Shown here: positions 47,067-54,591 of the stretch, piece by piece
How the letters are laid out: each line of letters opens with the position of its first letter
How positions within the stretch are numbered: the first letter of the stretch is position 1
Origin: Solirubrobacterales bacterium 67-14
Lineage (GTDB): Bacteria > Actinomycetota > Thermoleophilia > Solirubrobacterales > 70-9
Assembly (NCBI GenBank): GCA_001897355.1
Contig: MKST01000007.1
Coordinates: 310,228 to 374,227, forward strand
Reading direction: 5' to 3'
Length of the DNA stretch: 64,000 nucleotides
Notes under the pieces: generated by a model
What the model saw: only the letters and a program-made list of their open reading frames with translations
Databases searched by the model: none
Told to the model about the DNA's origin: nothing
Program-made: the position numbers and the translations under genes

Positions 47067-48248
47067 ATGAGTCGGCTCACTGCCGCGCGGGGGCTGCCCC
47101 GGATCAGCCAGAGGACTTTGGACATCTCGCTGGCCGCGATCTTCGTCGTGGTCGGACAGATCGATGTCTGGCTCGGCTTCTCCGACGGCGATGGGGGCAT
47201 CGTGCCGACCGATGACCGGCTGCTCGTGGCACTGCTTTCCGTGCTGACCACGTCGATGCTGTCCCTGCGCCGCTCCCGTCCGCTCGAAAGCCTCGCGATC
47301 ATGCTCACCGCCGGCCTGGTGCAGGTCTATCTGGTCGTCCCGGTCGCCTTCTTCTTCGGACAGTTCATACCGATCGTCCTGATCACCTACGCCGTCGCCG
47401 CCTACGGCCGTCGCCCGACGCATGCCATCGCCGGGCTGCCGCTGGCGGTCCTCGGGGTGACCGCGATCACGATGGCGGTCCCGAGCATCAGCAACTTGGA
47501 CAACTACCTCTTCCAGGCCGTGGTGTTGATTTTCACCTGGTCGGTCGGCTTCGCGATCGGCACCCGGTTGCGCCGCACGGACGAACTCACCCGCCGGGCG
47601 GCCGAACTGGAAATGGAACGAACGCGACTGGTCAACGAGGAACGTGGCCGACTCGCCCGTGAACTCCACGACATCGTCGCCCACTCGGTCAGCATCATCG
47701 CGGTCCAGGCCGAGGCCGGCGAGACCTTGCTGCCGGATGACCCGGAGCGGGCCGGTGAGGCCTTTCGCTCGATCCAGGCGGCGAGCCGCCAGGCCCTGGT
47801 CGAGTTGCGCCGCCTGCTCGGCCTGCTGCGCGACGACGGTGCCCCGGCGGCGCTCGAGCCGCAGCCGGGCCTGGGCGAGCTGGAAGCCTTGATCACCCAG
47901 GTCCGGTCGGCCGGGCTGGAGGTCGACCTCAGGGTGGAAGGAACCCCGTCCGCCGTGGACCCCGGGGTCGCGCTCTCGGTCTACCGGGTGGTGCAGGAGG
48001 CATTGACCAACGCGCTCAGGCATTCCGGTGCGGATCGCACCGCGGTCATGGTGCGCTACCTCCCCGATGAGATCGAGCTCGAGGTCTCCGACGATGGCGA
48101 CGGGACCGGCACCAATGGCTCCGGCGACGGCCACGGGCTGACCGGGATGCGGGAGAGGGTCGCGCTCTACGGCGGCCAGCTGCAGGCCGAGCGGCGCACG
48201 GAGGGAGGGTTCGCAGTCCACGCGCGGCTGCCCCTCGGGCCGGCATGA
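47067..48248 (+). CDS. Sensor histidine kinase, NarL-partner (HisKA_3) type
   Basis: A 393-residue membrane kinase. Four to six helices fill residues 15-165. A coiled linker leads to the HisKA_3 dimerisation motif RLARELHDIVAHSVS with phospho-accepting H201, then a HATPase_c domain with VVQEALTNALRHSGA (N box), DDGDGTG and GHGLTGMRERV (G boxes). It should phosphorylate the response regulator whose start overlaps its stop (ATGA). The signal is unknown; no periplasmic domain of note is present. Confidence 0.93.
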   Translation: MSRLTAARGLPRISQRTLDISLAAIFVVVGQIDVWLGFSDGDGGIVPTDDRLLVALLSVLTTSMLSLRRSRPLESLAIMLTAGLVQVYLVVPVAFFFGQFIPIVLITYAVAAYGRRPTHAIAGLPLAVLGVTAITMAVPSISNLDNYLFQAVVLIFTWSVGFAIGTRLRRTDELTRRAAELEMERTRLVNEERGRLARELHDIVAHSVSIIAVQAEAGETLLPDDPERAGEAFRSIQAASRQALVELRRLLGLLRDDGAPAALEPQPGLGELEALITQVRSAGLEVDLRVEGTPSAVDPGVALSVYRVVQEALTNALRHSGADRTAVMVRYLPDEIELEVSDDGDGTGTNGSGDGHGLTGMRERVALYGGQLQAERRTEGGFAVHARLPLGPA

Positions 48249-48919
48249 GCGTGCGAGTACTGGTCGCCGATGACATGGCCCTGGTCCGGGCCGGCTTCAT
48301 CGCGATCCTCGACCGGCAGGAGGACATCGAAGTCGCCGGCGAGGCCGAGAACGGTGCCGCCGTCCTCGAGCAGGTCGACGAGTCGAAGCCGGACGTCGTG
48401 CTGATGGATGTCCGCATGCCGGTGATGGACGGGATCGAGGCGACCCGCCGGCTGCAGGCCCGGCCAGACCCGCCCCGGGTGCTGATGCTCACCACCTTCG
48501 ACCTCAACGAGTACGTCTACGAAGCGATGCGGGCCGGTGCCAGCGGCTTCCTGCTCAAGGACGTGCCGCGCGACGAACTGTCCGCGGCAATCCGCACGAT
48601 CGCCCGGGGGGATTCGCTGCTCGCACCGGCGATCACCCGGCGGCTGATCGAGGATTTCGTAAGACGCCCGGCCCCGGGCGGCGGCCGTCCGGCCGCTTTC
48701 GAGGAGCTGACCGACCGGGAGTTGGAGGTGCTCACCCTGATCGCCCGCGGCCTCTCGAACGCCGAGATCGCGGGGGAGCTCTTCCTCAGCGAGGCGACCG
48801 TCAAGACCCATGTCACCCGGGTGCTCCAGAAGCTCGGGGTCAGGGACCGGGTCCAGGCGGTGATCGCCGCCTACGAGAACGGCCTGGTCGCCCCGGGTTC
48901 GGGCAGTGGCATTGCTTAA
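48245..48919 (+). CDS. Response regulator, NarL/LuxR family
   Basis: A 224-residue regulator. The receiver has D9-D10, the phospho-acceptor D55 in VVLMDVRMP, the conserved Thr in MLTTFD and the Lys in FLLKDVP. The LuxR-type helix-turn-helix (LTDRELEVLTLIARGLSNAEI then EATVKTHVTRVLQKLGV) closes the protein. It is translationally coupled to the kinase. Two palindromic operators and the protoglobin gene lie immediately downstream, so control of that operon by this protein is possible but unproven. Confidence 0.95.
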   Translation: MSVRVLVADDMALVRAGFIAILDRQEDIEVAGEAENGAAVLEQVDESKPDVVLMDVRMPVMDGIEATRRLQARPDPPRVLMLTTFDLNEYVYEAMRAGASGFLLKDVPRDELSAAIRTIARGDSLLAPAITRRLIEDFVRRPAPGGGRPAAFEELTDRELEVLTLIARGLSNAEIAGELFLSEATVKTHVTRVLQKLGVRDRVQAVIAAYENGLVAPGSGSGIA

Positions 48920-48921
48920 TC

Positions 48922-48934
48922 GTAGGAGTCCTAC
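48922..48934. promoter_or_regulatory. Palindromic operator 1 of the protoglobin operon
   Basis: GTAGGAGTCCTAC, 6-bp arms around one base. It partly overlaps a TACTAT -10 candidate (48932-48937). Confidence 0.65.
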
Positions 48935-48951
48935 TATTGTGTTCTTTGTTC

Positions 48952-48964
48952 GTAGGATTCCTAC
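48952..48964. promoter_or_regulatory. Palindromic operator 2 of the protoglobin operon
   Basis: GTAGGATTCCTAC, identical to operator 1 except for the central base, with centres 30 bp apart (close to three helical turns). It ends 5 nt before the ribosome site of the protoglobin gene. Confidence 0.65.
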
Positions 48965-48978
48965 TGTTGGAGGCGATG

Positions 48979-49566
48979 ATGGAAGCAACGACTATCCCCG
49001 GCTACGCGTACGGCGACCAGGACCTCGGGTCCTCCCCCGTATCCGAGCGTGACGTCGAACTGTTGGAGGCGGCCCTGCTCTGGGACGCGGAGGACGACCG
49101 TCACCTGAAGCTGGCCGGCGAAGTGCTCGCCGACCAGGTGGACGACGTGCTCGAGCTCTGGTACGGGTACGTGGGCTCGCATGACCACCTGGTCGCCTAC
49201 TTCGCCGGAGCGGACGGGCTGCCGGACGGCGAGTACCTGGAACGGGTCAGGGCCCGCTTCGCCCAGTGGGTCCGCGACGTCTGTGCACGCCCGCGCGACG
49301 CGGCCTGGCGCGATTACCAGAACGAGATCGCCCTGCGCCACACCACCGCCAAGAAGAACCGGACCGACGGCGCGTCGGCCCCCTCCTACGTGGCACTGCG
49401 TTACATGATCGCTTTCATCTTTCCGATCACCGCCACCATGAGACAGTTCCTGAGCGCCGGCGGCCACGACGAGGCCACCGTAGAAGCCATGCATACGGCC
49501 TGGTTCAAAGCCGTGGTGCTGCACGTGTGCCTCTGGGCGCAGCCATATGCTCCTGAGGTCTGGTGA
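48979..49566 (+). CDS. Protoglobin (single-domain haem gas-binding globin)
   Basis: A 195-residue protein that aligns by eye with archaeal protoglobins over its full length: IPGYAYG opening, the LKLAGEVLADQVDDVLELWYGYVGSHDHL helix pair, the proximal haem ligand H121 in EIALRHTTAKKN, and RYMIAFIFPITATMR. Protoglobins bind O2, CO and NO with unusual access tunnels. There is no fused signalling domain, so it would act alone or with a partner. GGAGG lies 5 nt before ATG 48979 (ATG 48976 is possible). The stop overlaps the MarR start (GTGA). Confidence 0.93.
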   Translation: MEATTIPGYAYGDQDLGSSPVSERDVELLEAALLWDAEDDRHLKLAGEVLADQVDDVLELWYGYVGSHDHLVAYFAGADGLPDGEYLERVRARFAQWVRDVCARPRDAAWRDYQNEIALRHTTAKKNRTDGASAPSYVALRYMIAFIFPITATMRQFLSAGGHDEATVEAMHTAWFKAVVLHVCLWAQPYAPEVW

Positions 49567-50144
49567 ACGAAAACGACCTCGACCGACGAATCGCCGATGC
49601 CCTCGAACGAGTGGGGCAGGCGCTCCGCGTGCAGCTCTGGGATGCGGCCAAGGAACAAAGCCTTACCCCGACCCAGCTCCAGGTTCTCTTGAGGCTCGCC
49701 ACCGACCCGCCGCGACTGCGGCGGGTCGGCGCGCTGGCCGAGCAACTCGACGTGACCCACCCGACCATCTCCGACGCGGTCGGCGCCCTGCGCCGAAAGG
49801 GCCTGGTCGATCGCGAGACCGAGAGCCGGAGGTCACCGCTGATCCTGACCATCGAGGGCCGCGAGGTCGCCGGCGCTCTGGCCGGCTGGCAGGACCGCAC
49901 GATCGATCAGCTCTCCGAGCTGCCGAGCGAGGACAAGGAGGTGACCCTGCGGACCCTGCTGAGCCTGATTGCCGGCCTGCAGCGTGAAGGGGCGATCACC
50001 GTCGCACGGATGTGCTCGACCTGCCGCTTCTTCGAGCGCGACGCCCACCCCGGCGAAACCCCGCATCACTGCGGGCTGCTCGACATCCCCCTGGCCGACG
50101 CCGACCTCCGGGTCGACTGCCCGGAGCACCAGCCGGCCGCCTGA
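49563..50144 (+). CDS. MarR family regulator with four C-terminal cysteines
   Basis: A 193-residue regulator. Residues 1-140 form a MarR winged helix (LTPTQLQVLLRLA, LDVTHPTISDAVGALRRKGLVDRE). An added C-terminal segment holds C151-x2-C154, C170 and C186 with His nearby, spaced almost evenly, a set able to bind zinc or an iron-sulfur cluster. Translational coupling to protoglobin (GTGA) and two palindromes before the operon suggest a haem-gas/redox-responsive autorepressor. The Cys segment is absent from ordinary MarR proteins. Confidence 0.88.
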   Translation: MNENDLDRRIADALERVGQALRVQLWDAAKEQSLTPTQLQVLLRLATDPPRLRRVGALAEQLDVTHPTISDAVGALRRKGLVDRETESRRSPLILTIEGREVAGALAGWQDRTIDQLSELPSEDKEVTLRTLLSLIAGLQREGAITVARMCSTCRFFERDAHPGETPHHCGLLDIPLADADLRVDCPEHQPAA

Positions 50145-50173
50145 GTCCGGGCGTTTCACCCGCGGTTGGCCGA

Positions 50174-50920
50174 TCAGTTCAGCAGGCGCGGATCGTTCGA
50201 GCAGATCCCGTCGACCCCGAGGGCCGCGAGCGCGGCGATTCGGCCGGGGTCGTCCACGGTCCAGACGTTCAGGCGTTTGCCGGCGTCGTGGATCGTCTCT
50301 ACCAGCCGAGGCGTCACCACCCCCTGGAAGGCCCAGACCGAGTCGACGGCGAGCCCGGACAACCCGCGCCGGACCCGGCTGGGCGTCCGCACCCGCACCG
50401 AGGCCAGGCCCATGGCCAGGGCGGGCCGGATCACTTTCGGCATCCCGAGCCAGTCCTTGGTCACCTTGGGCACGGTCCAGCCGAGCCCCAGCCCCCGCTC
50501 GATTCCTTCCTGCCGTTTCAGGTCGCCGAGCCGCCTAAGGGTCGAGACCTCCATGGTCGAGATCGTGGCCCGCTCGAGCAACCCATGCGCCCGGACCGCT
50601 TCGAACACTTCGTCGTCGCGGCCAGGCAGCTTGATGTCGAGGTTGATCACGACCTGGTCTAGCGGCGGCCCGGTGAAGGCCTCCAGAGCCGCATCCAGGG
50701 TCAGCCTCTCCTCTTTCGCGTCGGCCGCGGCGGCGGCTTCCCAGTCGTGGGCCACCACGAGTTCGCTGCGCCGGTCGGGCGCGATCGAGGGATGGCCATC
50801 CTCGGTCCAGAGCACGTCGAACTCGATCGCGTCCACCCCGACTTCGACCGCCCGCTCGAAAGAAGCGACGGTGTTGCCCGGGACCAACGCATCGGCCCCC
50901 TTGTGACCTATTCGCAGCAC
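50174..50920 (-). CDS. Glycerophosphodiester phosphodiesterase family (altered active site)
   Basis: A 248-residue TIM-barrel protein of the GDPD family, which cleaves glycerophosphodiesters to glycerol-3-phosphate. AIEFDV (E33, D35) and VAHDW (H58) are the expected metal and catalytic sites, and the VWTVDDPGRI and GVDGICSNDP ends are typical. The usual HRG is H6-K7-G8, and the usual PENT reads PGNT, losing one metal ligand, so the activity may be reduced or changed. The GTG start has TAGGGT exactly 6 nt upstream, indicating a leaderless transcript. Confidence 0.83.
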   Translation of the reverse strand: MLRIGHKGADALVPGNTVASFERAVEVGVDAIEFDVLWTEDGHPSIAPDRRSELVVAHDWEAAAAADAKEERLTLDAALEAFTGPPLDQVVINLDIKLPGRDDEVFEAVRAHGLLERATISTMEVSTLRRLGDLKRQEGIERGLGLGWTVPKVTKDWLGMPKVIRPALAMGLASVRVRTPSRVRRGLSGLAVDSVWAFQGVVTPRLVETIHDAGKRLNVWTVDDPGRIAALAALGVDGICSNDPRLLN

Positions 50921-50926
50921 AACCCA

Positions 50927-50932
50927 ACCCTA
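50927..50932 (-). promoter_or_regulatory. -10 box for the leaderless GDPD gene
   Basis: TAGGGT on the minus strand ends 6 nt before the GTG at 50920. Confidence 0.45.
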
Positions 50933-50969
50933 CGAGACGTAAGAGGTCGCGCCGGTATTGCCACCCAGC

Positions 50970-51052
50970 GGAGCCAGCCCAACCATTAGTTTCTTCGATG
51001 GGCTGGCGGGTTAGTCATGGAGGGCGGGTTGGACCCCGCCCGACTTACTTAT
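50970..51052 (-). repeat. Two-hairpin dispersed element, copy B (fused to the ilvD 3' end)
   Basis: Minus orientation. Hairpin 2 is GCCAGCCCA (50973-50981) with TGGGCTGGC (50999-51007), a perfect 9-bp stem around a loop with the conserved TCGAAGAAACTAATGG (minus strand). Hairpin 1 is GGGCGGG (51022-51028) with CCCGCCC (51035-51041) and is part of the ilvD coding sequence; AATAAGTAAGTCGG marks the element end. Confidence 0.82.
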
Positions 51053-52900
51053 TCTTTCAACCCCTTCGACGTCGCGGACCGCGCCGGTGTCGGCCGAGGT
51101 CGCCATCATCGCGTAGGCCCGTAGCGCCGGTGAGACGACCCGGTCGCGGTCGATCGGCTGGTAGCCGCCCGAGGCTTCGATCGCTTCCCGGCGAGTGGCC
51201 AGCACCTCGTCGTCGACTTCGAGCGAAATGGTTCGGTTGGGGATGTCGATCGCGATCTCGTCGCCGGTCTCGACCAGGGCGATCGCGCCCCCGGCCGCCG
51301 CCTCGGGTGAGACGTGGCCGATCGAGAGTCCGGAGGTGCCCCCGGAGAAGCGTCCGTCGGTCAAGAGCGCGCACTCCTTGCCCAGCCCGAGCCCCTTCAG
51401 GTAGGAGGTCGGGTAGAGCATCTCCTGCATGCCGGGGCCGCCGCGCGGACCCTCGTAGCGGATCACCACGACGTCACCGGACTTGACCCGGCCGCTGAGG
51501 ATCGCGTCCACCGCGTCGTCCTGGGATTCGACCACGAAGGCCGGGCCGTTGAACTTGAGGATCGACTCGTCGACCCCCGCGGTCTTCACCACGCAGCCGC
51601 GCTCGGCGATGTTGCCGTAGAGGATCGCCAGCCCGCCGTCCTTCGAGTAGGCATGCTCGACGTCGTGGATGCAGCCCTCGGCCGCGTCGAGGTCGAGGGA
51701 CTCCCAGCGCTCGGACTGCGAGAAGGCCCGGGCCGATCGCACACAGCCCGGGGCGGCGTGGAAGAGGTCGAGCGCGACCTCAGAGGGCTTAGGGCCGCGC
51801 ACGTCCCAGCTGCCGAGCCAGGTGTCGATGTCCGGCGAGTGGACCGTGTGGACGCCTTCGTTGAGCAGCCCGCCGCGGCGCAGCTCGCCGAGGATCGCGG
51901 GGATGCCGCCGGCCCGGTGAACGTCTTCCATCAGGAAATGCCCGTTCGGGGCGACCTTGCAGATGCAGGGCACCCGCTTCGAGAGCTCGTCGATGTCGGA
52001 CATTTCGAAGTCGACCCCGGCCTCGCGGGCCGCGGCCAGCAGATGCAGCACGGTGTTGGTCGAGCCGCCCATCGCGATGTCCAGGGTCATCGCGTTCTCG
52101 AAGGCGTCGCGGGTGGCGACCGAGCGGGGTAGGACCGACTCGTCGTCCTCGCCGTAGTAGCGGTTCGCGATCTCGACCGCGGTCCGGCCGGCCGCCTCGT
52201 AAAGCTCCTTGCGGGCGGTGTGGGTGGCCAGGGTCGAGCCGTTGCCGGGCAGGGAGAGGCCGAGCGCCTCGGTCAGGCAGTTCATCGAGTTGGCGGTGAA
52301 CATGCCGGAGCAGGAGCCGCAGGTCGGGCAGGCGTTCTCCTCGATGATCGCGATGTCCTCGTCGCTGACCTCGTCGGCGACGGCGTCGGCGATCGCCGAG
52401 ATCAGGTTGACCCGCTTGCGGACGGTGCCGTCTACCAGGGTCGCCGTTCCCCCCTCCATCGGCCCGCCGGAGACGAAGACGGCCGGGATGTTGAGCCTGA
52501 GGGCGGCGTTCAGCATGCCCGGGGTGATCTTGTCGCAGTTCGAGATGCAGACCATCGCGTCGGCGCAGTGGGCGTTGACCATGTATTCGACGCTGTCCGA
52601 GATCAGGTCGCGTGAGGGCAGCGAGTAGAGCATGCCGCCGTGGCCCATCGCGATGCCGTCGTCGACCGCGATCGTGTTGAACTCCAGCGGCACGCCGCCG
52701 GCTGCCTTGATCGCCTCGGAGACGACCTCGCCGACCGGCTTCAGGTGGGTGTGGCCGGGGACGAACTGGGTGTAGGAGTTGGCGACCGCCACGATCGGCT
52801 TGCCGAAGTCTTCGCGGGCCACACCGGAGGCGCGCAGAAGCGCCCGGGCCCCAGCCATGTTGCGTCCGTGGGTGACGGTTTTCGATCTCAGGTCTGGCAT
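51011..52900 (-). CDS. ilvD: Dihydroxy-acid dehydratase
   Basis: A 629-residue enzyme of valine, leucine and isoleucine synthesis that dehydrates dihydroxy acids using an iron-sulfur cluster. [10 protein letters not shown] and [19 protein letters not shown] provide the cluster cysteines. [26 protein letters not shown] and [21 protein letters not shown] are family signatures. The last dozen residues ([12 protein letters not shown]) are encoded by repeat copy B and probably replace the native tail. The ATG at 52900 is leaderless, with TATCTT exactly 6 nt upstream, sharing a 17-bp gap with the divergent TetR gene. Confidence 0.96.
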   Translation of the reverse strand: MPDLRSKTVTHGRNMAGARALLRASGVAREDFGKPIVAVANSYTQFVPGHTHLKPVGEVVSEAIKAAGGVPLEFNTIAVDDGIAMGHGGMLYSLPSRDLISDSVEYMVNAHCADAMVCISNCDKITPGMLNAALRLNIPAVFVSGGPMEGGTATLVDGTVRKRVNLISAIADAVADEVSDEDIAIIEENACPTCGSCSGMFTANSMNCLTEALGLSLPGNGSTLATHTARKELYEAAGRTAVEIANRYYGEDDESVLPRSVATRDAFENAMTLDIAMGGSTNTVLHLLAAAREAGVDFEMSDIDELSKRVPCICKVAPNGHFLMEDVHRAGGIPAILGELRRGGLLNEGVHTVHSPDIDTWLGSWDVRGPKPSEVALDLFHAAPGCVRSARAFSQSERWESLDLDAAEGCIHDVEHAYSKDGGLAILYGNIAERGCVVKTAGVDESILKFNGPAFVVESQDDAVDAILSGRVKSGDVVVIRYEGPRGGPGMQEMLYPTSYLKGLGLGKECALLTDGRFSGGTSGLSIGHVSPEAAAGGAIALVETGDEIAIDIPNRTISLEVDDEVLATRREAIEASGGYQPIDRDRVVSPALRAYAMMATSADTGAVRDVEGVERISKSGGVQPALHD

Positions 52901-52905
52901 GTGGC

Positions 52906-52912
52906 TAAGATA
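52906..52912. promoter_or_regulatory. Overlapping divergent -10 boxes of ilvD and tetR-like gene
   Basis: TAAGATA gives TAAGAT forward (52906-52911) and TATCTT reverse (52907-52912). Each ends exactly 6 nt before its start codon, so the two promoters share bases and cannot be occupied together. Confidence 0.55.
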
Positions 52913-52917
52913 GCGGA

Positions 52918-53475
52918 ATGACCATTCCGGCACAAGGGTGGGCGGAACTTTCCCAGGCGGAGAAGCGCGACCGGACGCTCGAGGCGGCCGACCGGCTGTT
53001 CGCCCGGGAAGGCCTCGACGCGCCGATGCCGGCCTTGGCCGAGGCGCTGGGGATCGGCGTCGGCAGCATCTACCGACAGGTCGGCAACAAGGAAGATCTG
53101 ATCGGTGCGCTGGTCATCGAGCGGTCGAAGGCGCTCAGCCGGAGGTTCGACGAAGCCACCGCCCGGCCCGATGCGTGGCAGGCGTTGAAAGGGGCGGTTC
53201 ACGAGACGGTCGACGACTGCCTCCGCGATGCCCTCACCCAGTCAGCCTGGGATCAGGCCGCGATCGTCAGCGACGAGGTCCGCACCGCTCGGCAGCAAGC
53301 GACCGACTCTCTGACTGCGATGTTCGACCGAGCAAGGGAGTCGGGACAAATAGCCGACGAAGCCTCCCCCGAAGACCTCCGCCTCCTCTTCTTCGCCCTC
53401 CGGGAGTTCAGTTCGGTCGGATCAGACCAAGCCCACCGCTTCGCCGACCTCGTCCTCCGCGGCATCCGCAGCTAG
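52918..53475 (+). CDS. TetR family transcriptional regulator
   Basis: A 185-residue repressor-type protein. The N-terminal helix-turn-helix ([19 protein letters not shown] then [23 protein letters not shown]) is typical TetR, and the rest is a helical ligand domain that differs between members. It is divergent from ilvD with overlapping promoters, so it may influence ilvD. The ligand is unknown. It is convergent with prs across repeat copy C. Confidence 0.92.
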   Translation: MTIPAQGWAELSQAEKRDRTLEAADRLFAREGLDAPMPALAEALGIGVGSIYRQVGNKEDLIGALVIERSKALSRRFDEATARPDAWQALKGAVHETVDDCLRDALTQSAWDQAAIVSDEVRTARQQATDSLTAMFDRARESGQIADEASPEDLRLLFFALREFSSVGSDQAHRFADLVLRGIRS

Positions 53476-53480
53476 ACCGG

Positions 53481-53568
53481 CGGAGTCCGATCATCCATCA
53501 GTTTCTTCCGTGATCGGACGGGTGGAACTTGGAGGCGGGGCGAGCGAAGCGAGCTCGCCGACTACTTA
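53481..53568 (-). repeat. Two-hairpin dispersed element, copy C
   Basis: Minus orientation, starting right after the prs stop. Hairpin 1 is GGCGAGC (53539-53545) with GCTCGCC (53553-53559). Hairpin 2 is GTCCGATCA (53485-53493) with TGATCGGAC (53511-53519), a stem sequence unrelated to the other copies but fully paired. The linker CCTCCAAGTTCCACCCG and loop GAAGAAACTGATGG are conserved. It lies between convergent genes. Confidence 0.85.
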
Positions 53569-54591
53569 TTAAAAAAGCTGGTTTTCGCCGGCGAAGATCT
53601 CGCTCACCGAGTCGTCGGTGAAGATCCGGCGGATCGAGTCGGCCAGGGTGCCGGCCGTGGAGAGCACGGTGATGTTGTCCGGGGCGCCGGGACGGAGCGG
53701 GATCGTGTCGGTGACGACGATCTTCTCCAGGCCCGAGTTCTCGTAGGGAAGGCGCTCGAAGGCCGGGCCGGAGAAGACCCCGTGGGTGGCGCAGGCGATG
53801 ACGCTCTTGGCGCCCTCGTCGAGGACGGTGCGGGCGGCGGCGCAGAGCGTGCCGGCGGTGTCGATCATGTCGTCGGAGATGATCGCGATCTTGTCCTTGA
53901 CGTCACCGACCACGTAGCCGATCTCGGCGACCTGCTGCTTGGGCCGTTCCTTCTCCATGATCGCCCACTCGGTCCCGACCTTGCGGGCGAAATTGCGGGC
54001 GGCCTTGGCGCGACCGGCATCCGGCGAGACGATCACCAGCTCCTCCGGCTCGTACTGGTCGGCGAACCACTGGGTCAGCATCGGCTGGGCGGTCATGTGA
54101 TCGACCGGGATCGTGAAGAAACCTTGGATCTGGCCGGCGTGGAGGTCCATGGTCAGGACCCGGTCGATGCCGACCGCCTCCAGCGAGCGAGCGACGACCC
54201 GGGAGGTGATCGGCTCGCGCGGGGCGGACTTCTTGTCCTGACGGGCGTAACCGAACCAGGGCATCACCGCGATGATCCGGTGGGCCGAGGCGCCCTGGGC
54301 GGCGTCGGCCATGATCATCAGCTCCATCAGGGCGTCGTTCGGGGTCATGCCCGTCTCGACGTTGGCGCAGGTCGACTGGACCAGGAAGACGTCGGCGCCG
54401 CGGATCGACTCCTCGTAGCGGCCGTAGATCTCGCCGTCGGAGAAGGTCTTGAGGGTTACGTCACCGACCGAGAGCGAGAGCTTGCCGGCGATCTTCGCGG
54501 CGAGGTCCTGGGAGGAGCGACCGCCGAACACCATCGCCCGCTTCGAATAATCGTGCGGGATCGTGGTGGCTGAAGCTTCGGTAATGGTCAC
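53569..54591 (-). CDS. prs: Ribose-phosphate pyrophosphokinase (PRPP synthetase)
   Basis: A 340-residue enzyme making phosphoribosyl pyrophosphate from ribose-5-phosphate and ATP for nucleotide, His and Trp synthesis. FSDGEIYGRYEESIRG, the ATP loop (PWFGYARQDKKSAPREPI), DLHAGQIQGFF, the flexible loop and the PRPP-binding ISDDMIDTAGTLCAA are intact. The GTG start overlaps the glmU stop (GTGA), the usual glmU-prs pair. Its N-terminus is about 15 residues longer than average. Confidence 0.96.
   Translation of the reverse strand: MTITEASATTIPHDYSKRAMVFGGRSSQDLAAKIAGKLSLSVGDVTLKTFSDGEIYGRYEESIRGADVFLVQSTCANVETGMTPNDALMELMIMADAAQGASAHRIIAVMPWFGYARQDKKSAPREPITSRVVARSLEAVGIDRVLTMDLHAGQIQGFFTIPVDHMTAQPMLTQWFADQYEPEELVIVSPDAGRAKAARNFARKVGTEWAIMEKERPKQQVAEIGYVVGDVKDKIAIISDDMIDTAGTLCAAARTVLDEGAKSVIACATHGVFSGPAFERLPYENSGLEKIVVTDTIPLRPGAPDNITVLSTAGTLADSIRRIFTDDSVSEIFAGENQLF

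Noticed and set aside
48922-48964. LuxR-type binding site for the neighbouring response regulator
   Set aside because: The strict 6-1-6 palindromes fit a MarR-type dimer better, and the MarR gene is in the same operon; the response regulator option cannot be excluded.
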